Shown: positions 52,717-64,000, numbered from the stretch's first letter. The stretch: 64,000 nt of DNA from Alviniconcha marisindica (GCA_018857735.1 JABMCL010001056.1:1785001-1849000), one strand, 5' to 3'. Notes: generated by a model from the sequence alone, not told the origin. Numbers and translations are program-made.

Positions 52717-53460
52717 GCCCCCCCCCCCCCCCCCACCCCCACACACCTCCCTTGTTTGTTCCAGTGTTCGGGTTTGCTGCCACGTTTTGGTTTTATATTG
52801 TGGAAATTGTCTTGGCCCCGGCTTTTGTTGGACAGGGAGGGAGTCGAACACTTGCCCATCTCGATGGGGTGGGGAATAGAGAAGGGGGGGGGGGTCCTTA
52901 CCCATTTGGCCTGGGGTAAGGGGTAGGAAGCTGAAGGTGTGACAGTAGACCTTCAGGTGTTTCGGCGTTGAGGTGGTTGTTCTGCCGCTGCTCTGGCTGT
53001 GGCTGTGGAACTGGCCCCTGTTGAGCTGTTTCCTGTGTTGGGTACATTTATGCGGTGCAGTCGTGTTGTCTGAAAGAGGACGTTGTGGATTCGACGGGGT
53101 GTCTGAGTGCTGTGTGTAGGTGTCTGTGCCAGAGCTAAAGGTGTAGGGTGGGTGGTAGTTTATTTTTATTTTTGGTGTGTGTGTGTCATCTAATGGTGAG
53201 TTTTCCCCGGATGGGAAATTCTGGTGAGTTTTTCCCAGATGAGAAATTCTGGTGACTCTACCGGAAGAAAGCCAGCAACAGCCAAGGTGTGTTGACTGCC
53301 CAGATGAATTGCGAACGCCAGTTGGTGGATTTTGTTTTGCCGGGACTTCTTTTGTCCACCATGGGTTCGTTATCAGTGCCTGTCCTGTATCCCTGTAGAC
53401 AACTGCACCTCGGGTTTTGGTGTGTGTGTGGGGGGGGGGGGGGGGGGGGGGGGGTTCTCG
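52717..53460. repeat. Poly-C, poly-G and short duplications
   Basis: A poly-C run (52717-52740), poly-G runs (52885-52895, 53430-53454) and a small duplication at 53205-53252 ('gggaaattctggtgagttt' form). G/T-rich overall, which leaves a long but meaningless minus-strand open frame. Confidence 0.75.
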
Positions 53461-53691
53461 TCCTTGGACTGGCATTGTGTGAGTACTGAAGCTAAAGGAC
53501 AAGAAGATTTCGGCCTGAACGGGGGTTCAGACCTACACCACAACCTGTCATCCCGATTCCCTTGTCAACTGGCTTCCATTCTACAGTCTACACACATTTC
53601 TAATAACTATGGCAAAAAGTTTTCTTTCTTATTTTTTTATATTTTTTTATAACTGGTGCATGTTCTCCTTTCACCACTACCCTCCCCTTCT

Positions 53692-53693
<2 letters not shown>

Positions 53694-53765
<72 letters not shown>
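53694..53765. repeat. CT microsatellite
   Basis: A pure (CT)n tract of about 70 bp. Confidence 0.97.
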
Positions 53766-53767
<2 letters not shown>

Positions 53768-54239
53768 CTCCAAATACACTGTGTATCGTAGTCCCTAATT
53801 ATGTCTATGTTTTAGGATGTAATTTTTTTTTTTTTGGGACAAGCCAATAATGAGAACAAGGGAGCCAGTTTTTGCGCACTTTTCGAAGACTACAGTTCCT
53901 GCACTCCACGTCAAAACCCTTTGGTTTTGAGAATGAAAAGAAGAAAAAGAATGTTTTTTTATTAAGAATTTGCGTGGTTACGGAATGGTTCTCGCCTAAC
54001 TAACGTAAATTTAATATAACCTATAGCGGGATACAGAAAAAGAGGAAAAAAGAAAAAGTCGCGGACGGACAAAAAAATGTGGACAAAAGGAAGACGGGGA
54101 GGGGCCGCAGGAGGAGTGGAAGCAAGAGGGGGAAAAGAAGAAGAGGGGAAAAAAGTGTTGCGATAATGATTATACTCGGGAACCAAAGGAGTGGTAGGGA
54201 AATTGTGGCAGAAAATGAGCTGTCAGCACCCGGGCCAGA

Positions 54240-54870
54240 AGAACAAGGGGAGAGAGAGAGAGAGAGAGACTTTGATGACGAAAAAGGAAGAAAGAAAAAA
54301 CACCTCGAAAGACAAAGCAGACGAGCCTCCCACCGCCACCACAAGACAGACTGGGCTGAGACGGACAGAGAGAGAGAGAGAGGTTTTGATGACGAGAGAG
54401 ACGAAAAAGAAAGGCAGAAAGAGAAGTAAAGCAAACAAAAACATCGAAAGACAAAGCAGACGAGCCCCCCACCCCCACCACAAGACAGACTGGGCTGAGA
54501 CGGACAGAGAGAGAGAGAGGTTTTGATGACGAGAGAGACGAAAAAGAAAGGAAGAAAGAGAAGTAAAAACTAAACTAAAACATCGAAAGACAACAGACGA
54601 GCCCTCCTCTAACCCCAAGACAGACCTGGCTCAGACGGACACAGAGAGATTTTGATGACGCGAGAGAGACGAAAAAGAAGTTTTAAAAAATCGAAAGACA
54701 AAGCAGACGAGCCCTCCCCCCCAACCCCAAGACAGACCTGCTCAGACGGACACACACAAGATTTGATGACGCGAGAGAGACGAAAAGAAGTTTTAAAAAA
54801 TCCTTTAAAAAATCAAAGACAAAGCAGACGAGCCCCCACCCCCAAGACAGACTGCTCATCAGAAGACACA
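54240..54870. repeat. Purine-rich tandem repeat, period 113-142 bp
   Basis: Five units, each with 'tttgatgacg', a GA-rich block, 'cgaaagacaaagcagacgag' and 'acaagacagactgggctgag' variants. Units shorten from left to right. Frames are open on both strands because stop codons are rare in this composition. Confidence 0.85.
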
Positions 54871-54879
54871 GAAAAGGGG

Positions 54880-55440
54880 GGTGAGGGAGTTGAGAGGAAA
54901 GACTCGTCCTGCTCGTCCGGACCTTGCTTCCCCACAACCCACCCCACCCCACCCCTCAAGCTCAGCTCGGTCCCCTCCGCGTCCAAATTGGCTCTCCTCT
55001 CGGCGTGGCACGAGTGCGGTGTGGAGGGTCGTCCACGTCGAGCGGGCTGAAAAGAAGTTCATTAGGCCCCGTCCCCGGCTGTAGGTAGAGCATGTCGGAG
55101 AGGTGGCGGCTGAAGAGCTCCCTGGGCTAATACACGGCCCTCGGGAGGGGCCCCGGCCCTTTTGTTTCTCCGCCGAACACCCTTCCTTCCTTCGTTTGTT
55201 GGGGCGCAGGACACACAACTGGCTCGGCTCGGGTGCCCGGACTGTGCTCCCGGATACCCCTTCCTCTCTCCTCTTTCTCCTCCTATCCCTCCCCCTTTCC
55301 CTTACCCCCTTTTCTCTGTTCTGCGAGAAAATGAAGAAAACTGGACTTTTTTATTCCTCAGGCGGGGGTGGGCGGATGGAATGAGGCGAATATCAGGTTG
55401 AAGCGGAGGGGGGTCTTGGAGGGGAGGGGGTATGTGTTTC
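54880..55440. other. GC-rich stretch, no gene recognised
   Basis: Higher GC and more CpG than the XRN2 introns, with short frames only. It could be a promoter or 5' UTR of an unseen gene, but no supporting motif was found. Confidence 0.35.
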
Positions 55441-55454
55441 AGCTTTTGTGATTT

Positions 55455-55680
55455 CCAAACATGCTCACTTGTGCCTCTCCCCCTGCCCCCCTGTTTTGTT
55501 GTTGTTGTTAAGTTCCACGTCTCTTGTACCTCTCCCCCTGCCCCCCTGTTTTGTTGTTGTTTTTAAGTTCCACCGTCTCCCCCTTCCCCCCATTTTTTTG
55601 TTGTTAAGTTCCACGTCTCTTGTGCCTTTCCCCCAGTGTTGTTGCCTTGGTGCCAGTTGTTAAGTTCCGCGTCTCCTCCT
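55455..55680. repeat. Tandem repeat, about 75 bp x 3
   Basis: 'cctctccccctgcccccctg', 'ttttgttgttg' and 'taagttccacgtctcttg' recur three times with decreasing match. Confidence 0.85.
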
Positions 55681-56240
55681 TTGCGAGGCACAGGCAATGA
55701 TAGTAGACAAGTGGGTTTTGTTGTTGTTTTTACGTCCAATCAGCTCCGTAGATGACATCTGAAGGAAATCGAATCCACACGCAGCGAACAGGGCACGGGG
55801 CGTTTGTTGGACTTTTCGATCACGAAACCAACAAGGTTTGCTGGCGCCTCTTCAACAGTGGAGACGGCACACGCTCACATTGTCTGCATGCGCATTCCTT
55901 TGTATTATAATGTAACAAAACCAGTTGTACACGAATTTCTGGTCATAAATTTCGCCATTGGCAGTTTGAAAAGGGGGGAGATCGAACAAGCCTTCCCATT
56001 CCCAAAAAAGTGATGTGCAATTGCACGTGATATTCGCTCCAAGGTGGAGGACAGGAGAGAAGCCCCAATATCTCCCGAGTTTCCATCTCCGATGACTGGC
56101 ACTAAGAGTGGGGCCCGGCTTCCGCTTGCCGATATGTGGGCTCCTGACACTTTGTGGAAGTGGGGAACCCAGGATGAGTGAAGCCCGGCCCGGGCTGTCA
56201 GCACTCGGCGCAGGCGGGCGCGTCTAGCTCGGTCCTCTCG

Positions 56241-56556
56241 TCACGAGAAACGATACGCCGTCACGTAGATGGTCGGGTTCCGCTTCTTGTCCACTCCGGC
56301 TTTTGGCAATCGCTGTTGGGCAGGGGCTTTTTCCTTTCTTTCAGTCGCCGCCTTCTGGGTCTTCTTCCCCGGCCTCTTCTGCACAGAGTGGGTTGTGTCG
56401 TCTGCCAGCCCACCTCCCGGTCTCCTAATCTCCATCTCGTCCGCTACTCACGGCGGGTCTTCCATTCTTCCTCGGCTGCTGCTTGCCTTCGATTTGGGGG
56501 AGTCGTTCCGTCTTAATCTGGACCTTCTGCGCCACGTTCGAGATGGCACGCTGCTC
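56241..56556 (-). CDS. Candidate Lys-rich C-terminal exons
   Basis: Not recognised. Two minus-strand segments look like coding exons: 56452-56556 (35 codons, acceptor 'tttcaag', donor 'gtgagt', phase 0 at both ends) and 56241-56378 (acceptor 'ctctgtgcag', phase 0, ending TGA). Joined, they would give a basic 80-residue C-terminus containing VQIKTERLPQIEGKQQ and DKKRNPTIYVTAYRFS. In favour: matching phases, sensible splice signals and GC-rich third positions. Against: the 73-bp intron is shorter than others here, and no upstream exon was identified to the right. It could be chance. Confidence 0.33.
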
Positions 56557-56679
56557 CTTGAAAGTGATTGCGGGGTGGGGGCGGGGGGGGATGGTGGGGG
56601 GGGGGTACATTTCGGTCCGGCCTTTATTGGATGACAAAGGAGAGTTGAGTTGAGTTGCATGTCGCGATTGACATTCCCC

Positions 56680-56889
56680 TGCATATACCTCCCCCCCCAC
56701 ACACACACACACCACCCCTTACCACCCCTCTTTCTCGTTACCAGTCGTCTTCCATATTTTTTTTGTTTGTTTTTGCTTTTTGAATTGAGCCATCTTTTTT
56801 TTCTTTTCTTTTCTTTGGGGGAAGGGTATTTTTGCACATTTACTTTGGGAACACACGACGCACGCCGCACACGCACACACAACACCACA

Positions 56890-56935
<46 letters not shown>
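56680..56935. repeat. CA repeats and homopolymers
   Basis: CA tracts at 56698-56714 and 56890-56932 with poly-C and T-rich sequence between. Confidence 0.9.
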
Positions 56936-57079
56936 TGCAGTTCACATGCATACAAGCTATTCGCGCGTCTTTGAGTGAATAGTTACGGTTACTTCATATC
57001 TCGGTGTGTGAATAGTTATCGGTAGCCGCCGACTATACCACAGCTAGTGAAATTTGTCAATGAGAGGGCAAGCCATGTT

Positions 57080-57540
57080 TGACACCCCTTTTCGCAAAGA
57101 AGACGGGAAAGAAGCTTCTTCTTTTTCTTCTTCTTTTTTTTTTTTTGATAAGCTTTCAAACGTCATGAAGTTGGGGCATAGACTGACACACCTCTCTTCG
57201 CAAAGATCAAGAAGAAGTGAAAGAAGCTATTTTTGTGAAGTGTGGCACCTCTCTTCGCAAAGAAGGGAAAGAAGTTTTTTGTTTTTGATAAGCTTTCAAA
57301 CGTCGTGTGAAGTTGGGGCATAGACTGAACTGACACACCTCTTCGCAAAGAAGGGAAAGAAGCTTTCTTCTTTTTTTCTCTCTTTTTTTTTTCTTTCTTT
57401 TTTTCTTTTTTTTGGATAAGCTTTCTAACGTCGTGAAGCTGGGGCATAGACTAGCACACCTCTCTTCGCAACGAAGAAGAAAAAAGAAAAGAAGCTTCTT
57501 TTTCTGATAAGCTTTCAGTCGTCGTGTGAAGTCGGGGCAG
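57080..57540. repeat. Tandem repeat with palindromic core
   Basis: Four diverged copies, roughly 90-140 bp apart, of 'gataagctttcaaacgtc', 'gaagttggggcatagact', 'cacacctctcttcgcaaaga' and 'gaaagaagcttctt'. The 'aagaagcttctt' core is a perfect palindrome, followed by a T-rich tract. Some copies are truncated. Confidence 0.85.
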
Positions 57541-57559
57541 CTGAGACTGAAAGTTTGTG

Positions 57560-58025
57560 ACGATTGCGGATCAGCCGCGTGCATGGTTGGAGACCCTCGG
57601 TGAATCATCGAGTCATTAGGACCCGGGTGACTAGGATCATGCTGAAGTTTGATAGCTTTGTGTGACAATTGTCACTATCGTGTCGTGCGATCAAATGGCC
57701 ATCCGGGCTCTATCAAGCCGACAGGACCTCAGCCACGGAGATTAGCCGGGCGCCGAAGTGGGTTCTGTTTGGAGTCCTGTAAATCCTTCCCGATAAGACG
57801 GCGAGAGGTCTTGTGTTGGAGTGCTAATCACAAAGACGGTCTGCGCATGTGACCCTCTTGACTCTCTTGTTGCCGCCAGTCGGAGGAGAGGAAAGGACCC
57901 AGAGGACGACAGCAAGATTTCTTCTTCGTCGTCGTCGTCCTCGTGTTCTTCTTCTTCGTCTTCTTCGTCCTCCTCCTCCTCCTCTGGACGAAAGAAGAGA
58001 AGGGTCCAGATGCCAGTTATTGTAG
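57560..58025 (+). other. Possible poly-Ser coding stretch
   Basis: A plus-strand frame (57821-58045) follows an acceptor-like 'gttgccgccag' at 57868-57878 with SRRRGKDPEDDSKI, about 22 Ser/Cys using mixed tcg/tct/tcc codons, then GRKKRRVQMP. Mixed codons could mean protein-level selection, or just a decayed trinucleotide repeat. No downstream exon was found. Low confidence. Confidence 0.2.
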
Positions 58026-58053
58026 TTCCTTCTTCCTTTTGGTAGTTCCTTCT

Positions 58054-58135
<82 letters not shown>

Positions 58136-58143
58136 GCTCTCTG

Positions 58144-58199
<56 letters not shown>

Positions 58200-58202
58200 G
58201 CA

Positions 58203-58259
<57 letters not shown>
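58054..58259. repeat. Compound microsatellite
   Basis: (TGTC)n, (CT)n, (CACG)n and (CA)n follow one another without gaps. Confidence 0.97.
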
Positions 58260-58260
<1 letters not shown>

Positions 58261-58715
58261 ATACAAATGGAGCGACAAAACAACAGAAAAGAGACAATGC
58301 GATATCGGTCAATGTCAACGTGGGCAAAAACCAAAGGACAGGGTGGTTGTACAGGAGGAATTAAGGACCCACCATCGAGAGTGTTGCACGGCTTCTACCA
58401 CCATGGACTCTTGCGTCGACGACGAGTACTACTACGTAGTACCACGACGACTAGTACTACTACGACCACTACTACTACTCTAGCTTATAACCCCGAGCAC
58501 TAACTGACTGCTTGGAGGACGCGTTGATAACCCTGGGGGAAGTTGCCACTTCAGCCTGACACTACAAGCCGCGGCCAGTGGAGATTGCAAAACGGGTGGG
58601 TGACTGGGGTCCGGCGGGGAAAAGGTGGAGGCTGGGGTGGCTGTCCGGAGCTTGCACGGTTTGAAGTTTAAATAGATTATATCGTCGGCGTGATAAATTT
58701 CTGTTATCGTTGTCG

Positions 58716-59041
58716 GGGGGGGGGGGGGGGTCTGATTGCGGTTGTGGATGCATGCTGAAAAGGTTCGGCGCAGTTATTGGTCCAGTTCAGTCCAGGCTGT
58801 TCTTGTATATATGACCTTATGCTCCAGAAGTTACGTTCAGTTCAGTTCACTATTTTCATGTACTGTCTGCATAATTTTTGACAGAGATAATTATACAAAC
58901 ATCAGTTGTTGTTTTTGTTTTGGGGGGAGTAGTTTGTTTGTTTGTTTTTATTCTGTTTTATGTACGTACATATATACATACAAAGTTAATATTTAGTTTT
59001 TTGTGTGTGTACCCCCCCCCCCCCCCACCCCCCCCCCCCCC
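58716..59041. repeat. Poly-G and poly-C runs
   Basis: A G run at 58716-58731 and C runs at 59013-59041. The sequence between is single-copy and shows no gene. Confidence 0.85.
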
Positions 59042-59524
59042 GCCGGGGAGCCATTATTTGAAATGAAACTAACGAAGATTTTCAAGAAGAACAAAAAGCA
59101 ATGACCTGTGTAAGATGTCATGTTGGAGCCGGCAGGTTTAGATTCACAGCTATCATTCATTTATTCTGCACGTTGTCATTCTTTCCTCGCCGTACAAGAG
59201 CAGCTTGCCGGTCTGTAATTAAGCTACACGTATCACTGAAGTGCTAGCACGCGTAAAAACAACGGGCTAATCGACGGGGCCAGGGTGAGTTCCAGGGCTG
59301 GGTGGCGGTGGCTTGATGGCGAAGAGGCGTAGCACTTGTAATAGCAGGCAGGTGCTTACACTTAGACCAGAGGGTAACCTGCACGAGAGGCCATGAATAT
59401 GGAATGAGGCTGGCTGCCAGTTTGTTTGCCAGTATTGGTTAAATCCGCTGTAAAAGAGGCATCGTGTGGCGTTTGGCACGAGCCTTAGATTTCAGGTAAC
59501 CTCGGTGAACACACATCCTTTTGG

Positions 59525-59775
59525 GCGTGTGTGTGTGTGTGGCTTTTTTTTCCGGGGGGGGGGGGGGTTCAGACAAACAGCTCAAAGTGTTCAATACAAA
59601 GTGTGTGTGTGGGGGCTTTTCGGGTGGGGGGGGGGGGGGTGTTCAGACCATACAGGTTCAATACATGTGTGTTAAATACAAAATGAGTGTGTGTGTCTGT
59701 GGCTTTTTTCCGGGTAGGGTGGGGGCGTGGGGTGTTCAGACCATACATGTTCAATACAAAGTGTGTGTGTGTGTG
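59525..59775. repeat. Tandem repeat with G runs, three units
   Basis: Each unit has 'gtgtgtgtgtgtggct', 'tttccggg', a G run, and 'gttcagaccatacatgttca' with small changes; spacing is about 75-110 bp. Confidence 0.85.
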
Positions 59776-60029
59776 ATATTTTTCAAGTTACTGAATTAGG
59801 ATTTTCTGGTCACTTTTCTGGCTAATTATACAAACACAGTAGCACTTTGTTTTTGAAGAAGGAAAAAAACGTGGAGAGAGTGAGAGTTCCAGCTTCAATG
59901 ATTGAAAACTCTTTGGTAACGTAACTGACGTAACTATGGAAACTTATGTTTAGTAACATTCTTTGGTTTCGGGAAAGGGGAGAAGAAGAAAAAGAGGTAT
60001 ATTAAAGCAGTGAGCACGCAGTATTCGGA

Positions 60030-60103
60030 GAAGGCGAAGCGGAATCGAACCGAGGACCTTCTGCTTAGGCTACTCCTGACCGCTAGGCCAAACCGGCTCA
60101 CCT
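60030..60103 (-). mobile_element. tRNA-like SINE head, minus strand
   Basis: Minus strand: 'gtgagccggtttggcctagc', A box at 60080-60090 and B box 'ggttcgattcc' at 60041-60051. It is the same head as the SINE at 12825 but with a better B box. No clear body follows. Confidence 0.75.
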
Positions 60104-60824
60104 GACATAGCTCACAAGCTGAGGAGAGGGGCGGAGCACACTGCTAAACCTCTCACCATCCAGCTCCCACTCCCTCGCGCCTACCCTCCACCGCCTACCC
60201 GCCCCATCAAAAGGCAGGTGTTTTGCCACTGGAGAGAGCAACAAGCGTATGAATACACGATGAGATTGAGAGAGATCTTTGTCAACAGGGTATCCATCAC
60301 GGATTACCTCCCTTCTTGACAGTGGCGGCGGGGTGTGGGGGTAGGGGAGGGACGTGGCCGGGGTAGCGCCGTGTTGGCTCACCTCTCCTCCTCCTCTCTC
60401 CAGTGTCCACTCGTGGGCATGCTTCGGGCCAATGGAGAGAGGCTGGCGGAGTTTGTCTTTGTTTTCCGCTTGTTTGTGTTTGTGGAAGCGCGGAAAACAC
60501 TTGAGGTCATTCGCTAATGGTTGCCGTCCGGGCTACACGAGAAACAATAGACCCCGGTGCCACGAGGATGTTTGAATCACGGGTGGTTTATGTCGGGGTG
60601 GATGGGCCTCTCGGGTGATGGATGGGGTGGGTCAGAATTGAAGAACTGAACGACGAACTGGGGTGAGAGGAGTATGATCAGAACCAGCCACCCTCCCGTG
60701 TTTTTTTTTCCGTGTTTTTTTTTTTTTGGGGGGGGGGGGGGGTTGTTATTGTTGTTGTTGATTTTTGTTCGTTGGTTTTGTTTTTGGTTCATTAATTTCT
60801 GCTTTTCCATGTCAGTATATTTTA

Positions 60825-60829
<5 letters not shown>

Positions 60830-60884
<55 letters not shown>

Positions 60885-60900
60885 CTCTCTCCTCTCCCCA
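60830..60900. repeat. CT microsatellite
   Basis: A (CT)n tract, preceded by a poly-T/poly-G stretch at 60700-60742. Confidence 0.95.
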
Positions 60901-61490
60901 CCCCGGGCCTCCACTCGACTTTTAACCCTTTCCGTATGTTCCCCGTAACAAAAGCAAAACAAAAGCTCGTCATTTGGGGCCATTTCCTTCCAAGAATGTC
61001 TCCAAGACTCTTTTCTTCGCTTCGTCCTGAGGTTACCGTAAGTGTACGGTTGACATGACGTTAAACTCCCGTTACTCACCTTTTTCTTCGCTTGAGAATC
61101 CACGGCAAGTCTGAATTGAAAGTGGAGGTTACGTGGATTCTACGGCCAGCTGTAGAACACTTTACCCAGGAGATCATATGGCACACTAAAGGACAGGGGT
61201 GGGTTTAAGTTCTGTGGCGGTTGCAGATTAGAGCGGTCGCCTCGCTGCTGCTTCTCGCAAGGACCACGCTCTTTTAATGACAGTGAAGCCGAAGCGTGTA
61301 ATTTGTATCGACATGACCTATATGAGTTTAGACAGACATATAAATACAATGTAAGCGGTTTGTTATTGTGTGTTTTTCATCGATGTTCAGTCGATCGGTG
61401 TTTTATTTTATGTCTTATCGTAGCATGGTGATATCCGTGTCCCGCAAAAGACAATAAAGTACTAAAAGAAAAGAAGAAGAAGGAAGAAAG

Positions 61491-61561
61491 GGGGGGGGGG
61501 GGGGGGGGGGGGTGGGGGGGGGGGGGGTGGGGGGGGGGGGGGGTGGGGGGGGGGGGGGGGG
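61491..61561. repeat. Poly-G tract, about 70 bp
   Basis: G with three single T interruptions, flanked by A/G-rich sequence on both sides. Confidence 0.95.
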
Positions 61562-62037
61562 AAGAAAAAAAGAATAGCCCCAAAATGGCACTAGAAGTTT
61601 AAACTGTTCGGGTTGTGATTTTGTTTCTGGTTAAAGACCAACTTCCATTCCTATTTCCGGGTGCTCTGCTCCGGGCACTCCCGCAGGGGTCGCAACCCTT
61701 CTGTTGCCGATACAGTCTCCTGAAGTCCTGCCTTCATTTCCGGGTGTTCAGAATGTTCGCCCTTATCTTTGTTACGTGTGTGCGTCACAGAAACTCACAG
61801 GGTAAACAATGATTCTGCGCCTAGCCGACGAGTGAAAAGGGAGCATGACCATTTACCCAAAAGAACATGACAGAACCGATATGATCGCACGGTTTGATAC
61901 TGTGCATCTTGACATAGGCGCATGGAGTGAAGAGGCAATAGCCTTTGTGTTAAGGGACAAGCCCTAATCTATTCATAACGCGTATCACGTTTCAAAAGGC
62001 CAGCCAGGCTTTGACCCACGTCAAGTGGGATTGGGGA

Positions 62038-62040
<3 letters not shown>

Positions 62041-62130
<90 letters not shown>

Positions 62131-62155
62131 TGGGGGGGGGGGGGGGGGGGGGGGG
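62041..62155. repeat. Extreme poly-G tract
   Basis: 88 uninterrupted G (62041-62128), three T, then 24 more G. It could form stacked G-quadruplexes, or could be an assembly product. Confidence 0.95.
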
Positions 62156-62303
62156 CGGGACAGAATGATAGGTTTGGGGGTGACACAGTGTCCGATATCG
62201 TACCCTGCGCACGTGAAACGCGTTTGGCTCGGCGGCTGGTGGAACAGGACAGGTGGCCCGGGTGTAAGCACGGCCAATAGGCTTCTGACGTTTCGCTCTT
62301 GTG

Positions 62304-62423
62304 GATGGTCGTGGCGGTGATGGTGTCGTAAGATGTGCTACATGATGATGGTCGTGGCGGTGATGGTGTCGTAAGATGTGCTACATGATGATGGTCGTGG
62401 CGGTGATGGTGTCGTAAGATGTG
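62304..62423. repeat. 43-bp tandem repeat, three copies
   Basis: Copies at 62304, 62347 and 62390 start 'gatggtcgtggcggtgatgg' and run through 'tcgtaagatgtgc'; they are nearly identical. Confidence 0.95.
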
Positions 62424-62954
62424 CCCCTTGCCCCTTGCCTCTGCCCAAATATGGTTGAGAATCACTTTGTTGTTGTTGTTTTATTTAATATTACACCCTA
62501 CCATCACATTGTACGAAAGGTTGGGAAGCTAAAACACCAAGTTACTTACTGGGAAGCTGTCTTCAACACCGAGGTCGAAGTGTGTTCAAACCCTCGGTGC
62601 GTGTTCGTCCACGTCTTCTGAGCTGCCCGACGTGTTGCTAGGGAACTGGGTGTGTACGTGTATCATCATCATCATCATCATCATAACCAGTGCCGACTGC
62701 CCTACGCCCGTCTGAACCGCCCCCACCTTGGTCCCCAGCTGACCAGTTGGTCAGGGCACCAGGCTTCCACTGGCCCTTTCCTCCCGCCCTGTCCACGGCG
62801 CACCGTGCTGCTGCGTCATTGTGGGCGTGGTGGCTCCTTTTTACATCCTCCTCTTTGTGGCCCCTCATCCTTTTTGTGGTCCCCTCTGCGGTCACGTGTA
62901 AACTCCGTTTGTTTTTTGTGGGGTTTTCCCCCTTGGGTTTTAATAAGGTAAAAA

Positions 62955-63226
62955 ACTTCGCCCCCCCCCCCCACAAACACAAACAATCCCAAAAAACAAA
63001 CCCCAACACAACCCACAAAACCAACACACCTCCTCACTACCCCCACCCTTACCCCCCAAACCCACACAAAAAACCCCCCACACAACACACACAAAAACAC
63101 AAAAACCCCAACAAACAAAACCCCCGCGCGCCCGCAAGAACCACCGCAAGAAACCCCCGCACGAAAACACACCCCCACCCCCACCACCCAAAACCCCCAC
63201 AACCCTTGCCCACCCAAAATCAAAAA
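62955..63226. repeat. Low-complexity tract of A and C
   Basis: About 270 bp made almost entirely of A and C on the plus strand, with no regular period. Frames on both strands are therefore open but meaningless. Confidence 0.9.
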
Positions 63227-63740
63227 ATGTACGTTTGATCAGCAGATGAACTGGATCGACAGCAAGTGCGAAGAGCTACGGCTGCAGCATTGGCGCGTGT
63301 GGTTAATTAAATCCCCCAGAGTTTCTTTCATCAGTGTGAAACGCCCGGAGTGTGCCCACGTATTTACACACAAACCTGCCAACTGCATTCCGCTTTCATA
63401 GCAAAACACAGACAAGGACAAAGAACGCGTGTTAGTTGGAAAAACAAGAATGTGTAAATTTTCTGTTTGTTTGTTTTGGGTGGGGTGGGGGAGAAGGGGC
63501 ATACAATTTTGGTTTTATTTTCTGTAGATCTGAACGGCGATAAATCGCTATAGTTCATGTGGCCTGGAGATAACCTGGATTGACCGGCGTGTAGATACTG
63601 TAAACCAGTCGACCAGTCTTTCATTCCGGTGTGCACTTATTGATAGGCTTGAATATTTTTTCACGTCCCCCGGAATCAAGTTTATCGTCTAAAAGCGTTT
63701 TCCCTTTTTAGCAGCTATCATTGTTTTGTTGTTGTTGTTG

Positions 63741-63782
<42 letters not shown>

Positions 63783-64000
63783 ATGTAGGAGATTGAGTCA
63801 GGTATTTCAATTTCTTGGCGATAAAAATTCATGTTTCCTCCTCTGTTTTATAAACCTGTCCCCCATCCCCATCACTTGACCCCATCGTTTGGGATGGAGA
63901 GTCGCAGTGAGGCAGAGCACGGTGAAAATGGTGGCGTTAACTGGATTTGCTCCGCTGGCCCGAGGGAAGTGGAGAGTCTGAGGTCTGAGTGATTCTTCTG
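63227..64000. other. No gene recognised
   Basis: Single-copy sequence with a (GT)n tract at 63743-63780. No exon or RNA gene could be supported. Confidence 0.5.

Noticed and set aside
52711..53502. 263-codon minus-strand frame
   Set aside because: The plus strand is G/T-rich here, which removes stop codons from the minus strand. It includes poly-Gly/Pro homopolymers and has no splice context or conserved motif.
61992..62465. Proline-rich 157-codon frame
   Set aside because: Created by the poly-G tract.

Overview
The window is nuclear DNA from an animal. It holds spliced genes with GT-AG introns, many microsatellites (CA, CT, TA, poly-G), tRNA-derived SINEs and short inverted-repeat transposons. 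The repeat style (SINE heads with an A box 'tggcctagcgg', tails ending in 'ttacttactt') and the gene content fit a lophotrochozoan, most likely a gastropod mollusc. That taxonomic guess is an inference, not something read from a marker gene.

Layout. 1-2040: CA repeat and two minisatellites. 2042-4956 (+): the last two exons of a Ser/Pro-rich, largely disordered protein I do not recognise, followed by clustered poly(A) signals. 5290-10370: no gene; SINE fragments, a 25-bp minisatellite, a TA tract and two more tandem arrays. 10374-23756 (-): a 17-exon gene for a 678-residue HEAT/ARM-type repeat protein; every exon junction keeps the reading frame. 23757-23940: a 184-bp head-to-head intergenic promoter. 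23941-49263 (+): 29 exons of the nuclear 5'-3' exoribonuclease XRN2, about 844 residues, lacking only the low-complexity C-terminal tail. 49264-64000: no further XRN2 exon that I can find; SINEs, purine-rich arrays, extreme homopolymers and one weak candidate pair of minus-strand exons.

XRN2 and the HEAT protein share a start region and may be co-expressed; nothing in the sequence shows that their products act together. The introns of both genes carry most of the interest. They hold partial exon duplications, foldback elements, two copies of a TTAA-flanked MITE, an 18-nt microexon carrying an XRN2 catalytic Asp, and a 36-bp tandem repeat that contains a 5' splice site and stays open in frame. 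Two separate minisatellites (6611-7230 and 39259-40968) appear to have grown from the tail of the same SINE family in opposite orientations.

Exon borders were set by eye from splice consensus, reading phase and similarity to known XRN2. They have not been checked against transcripts.
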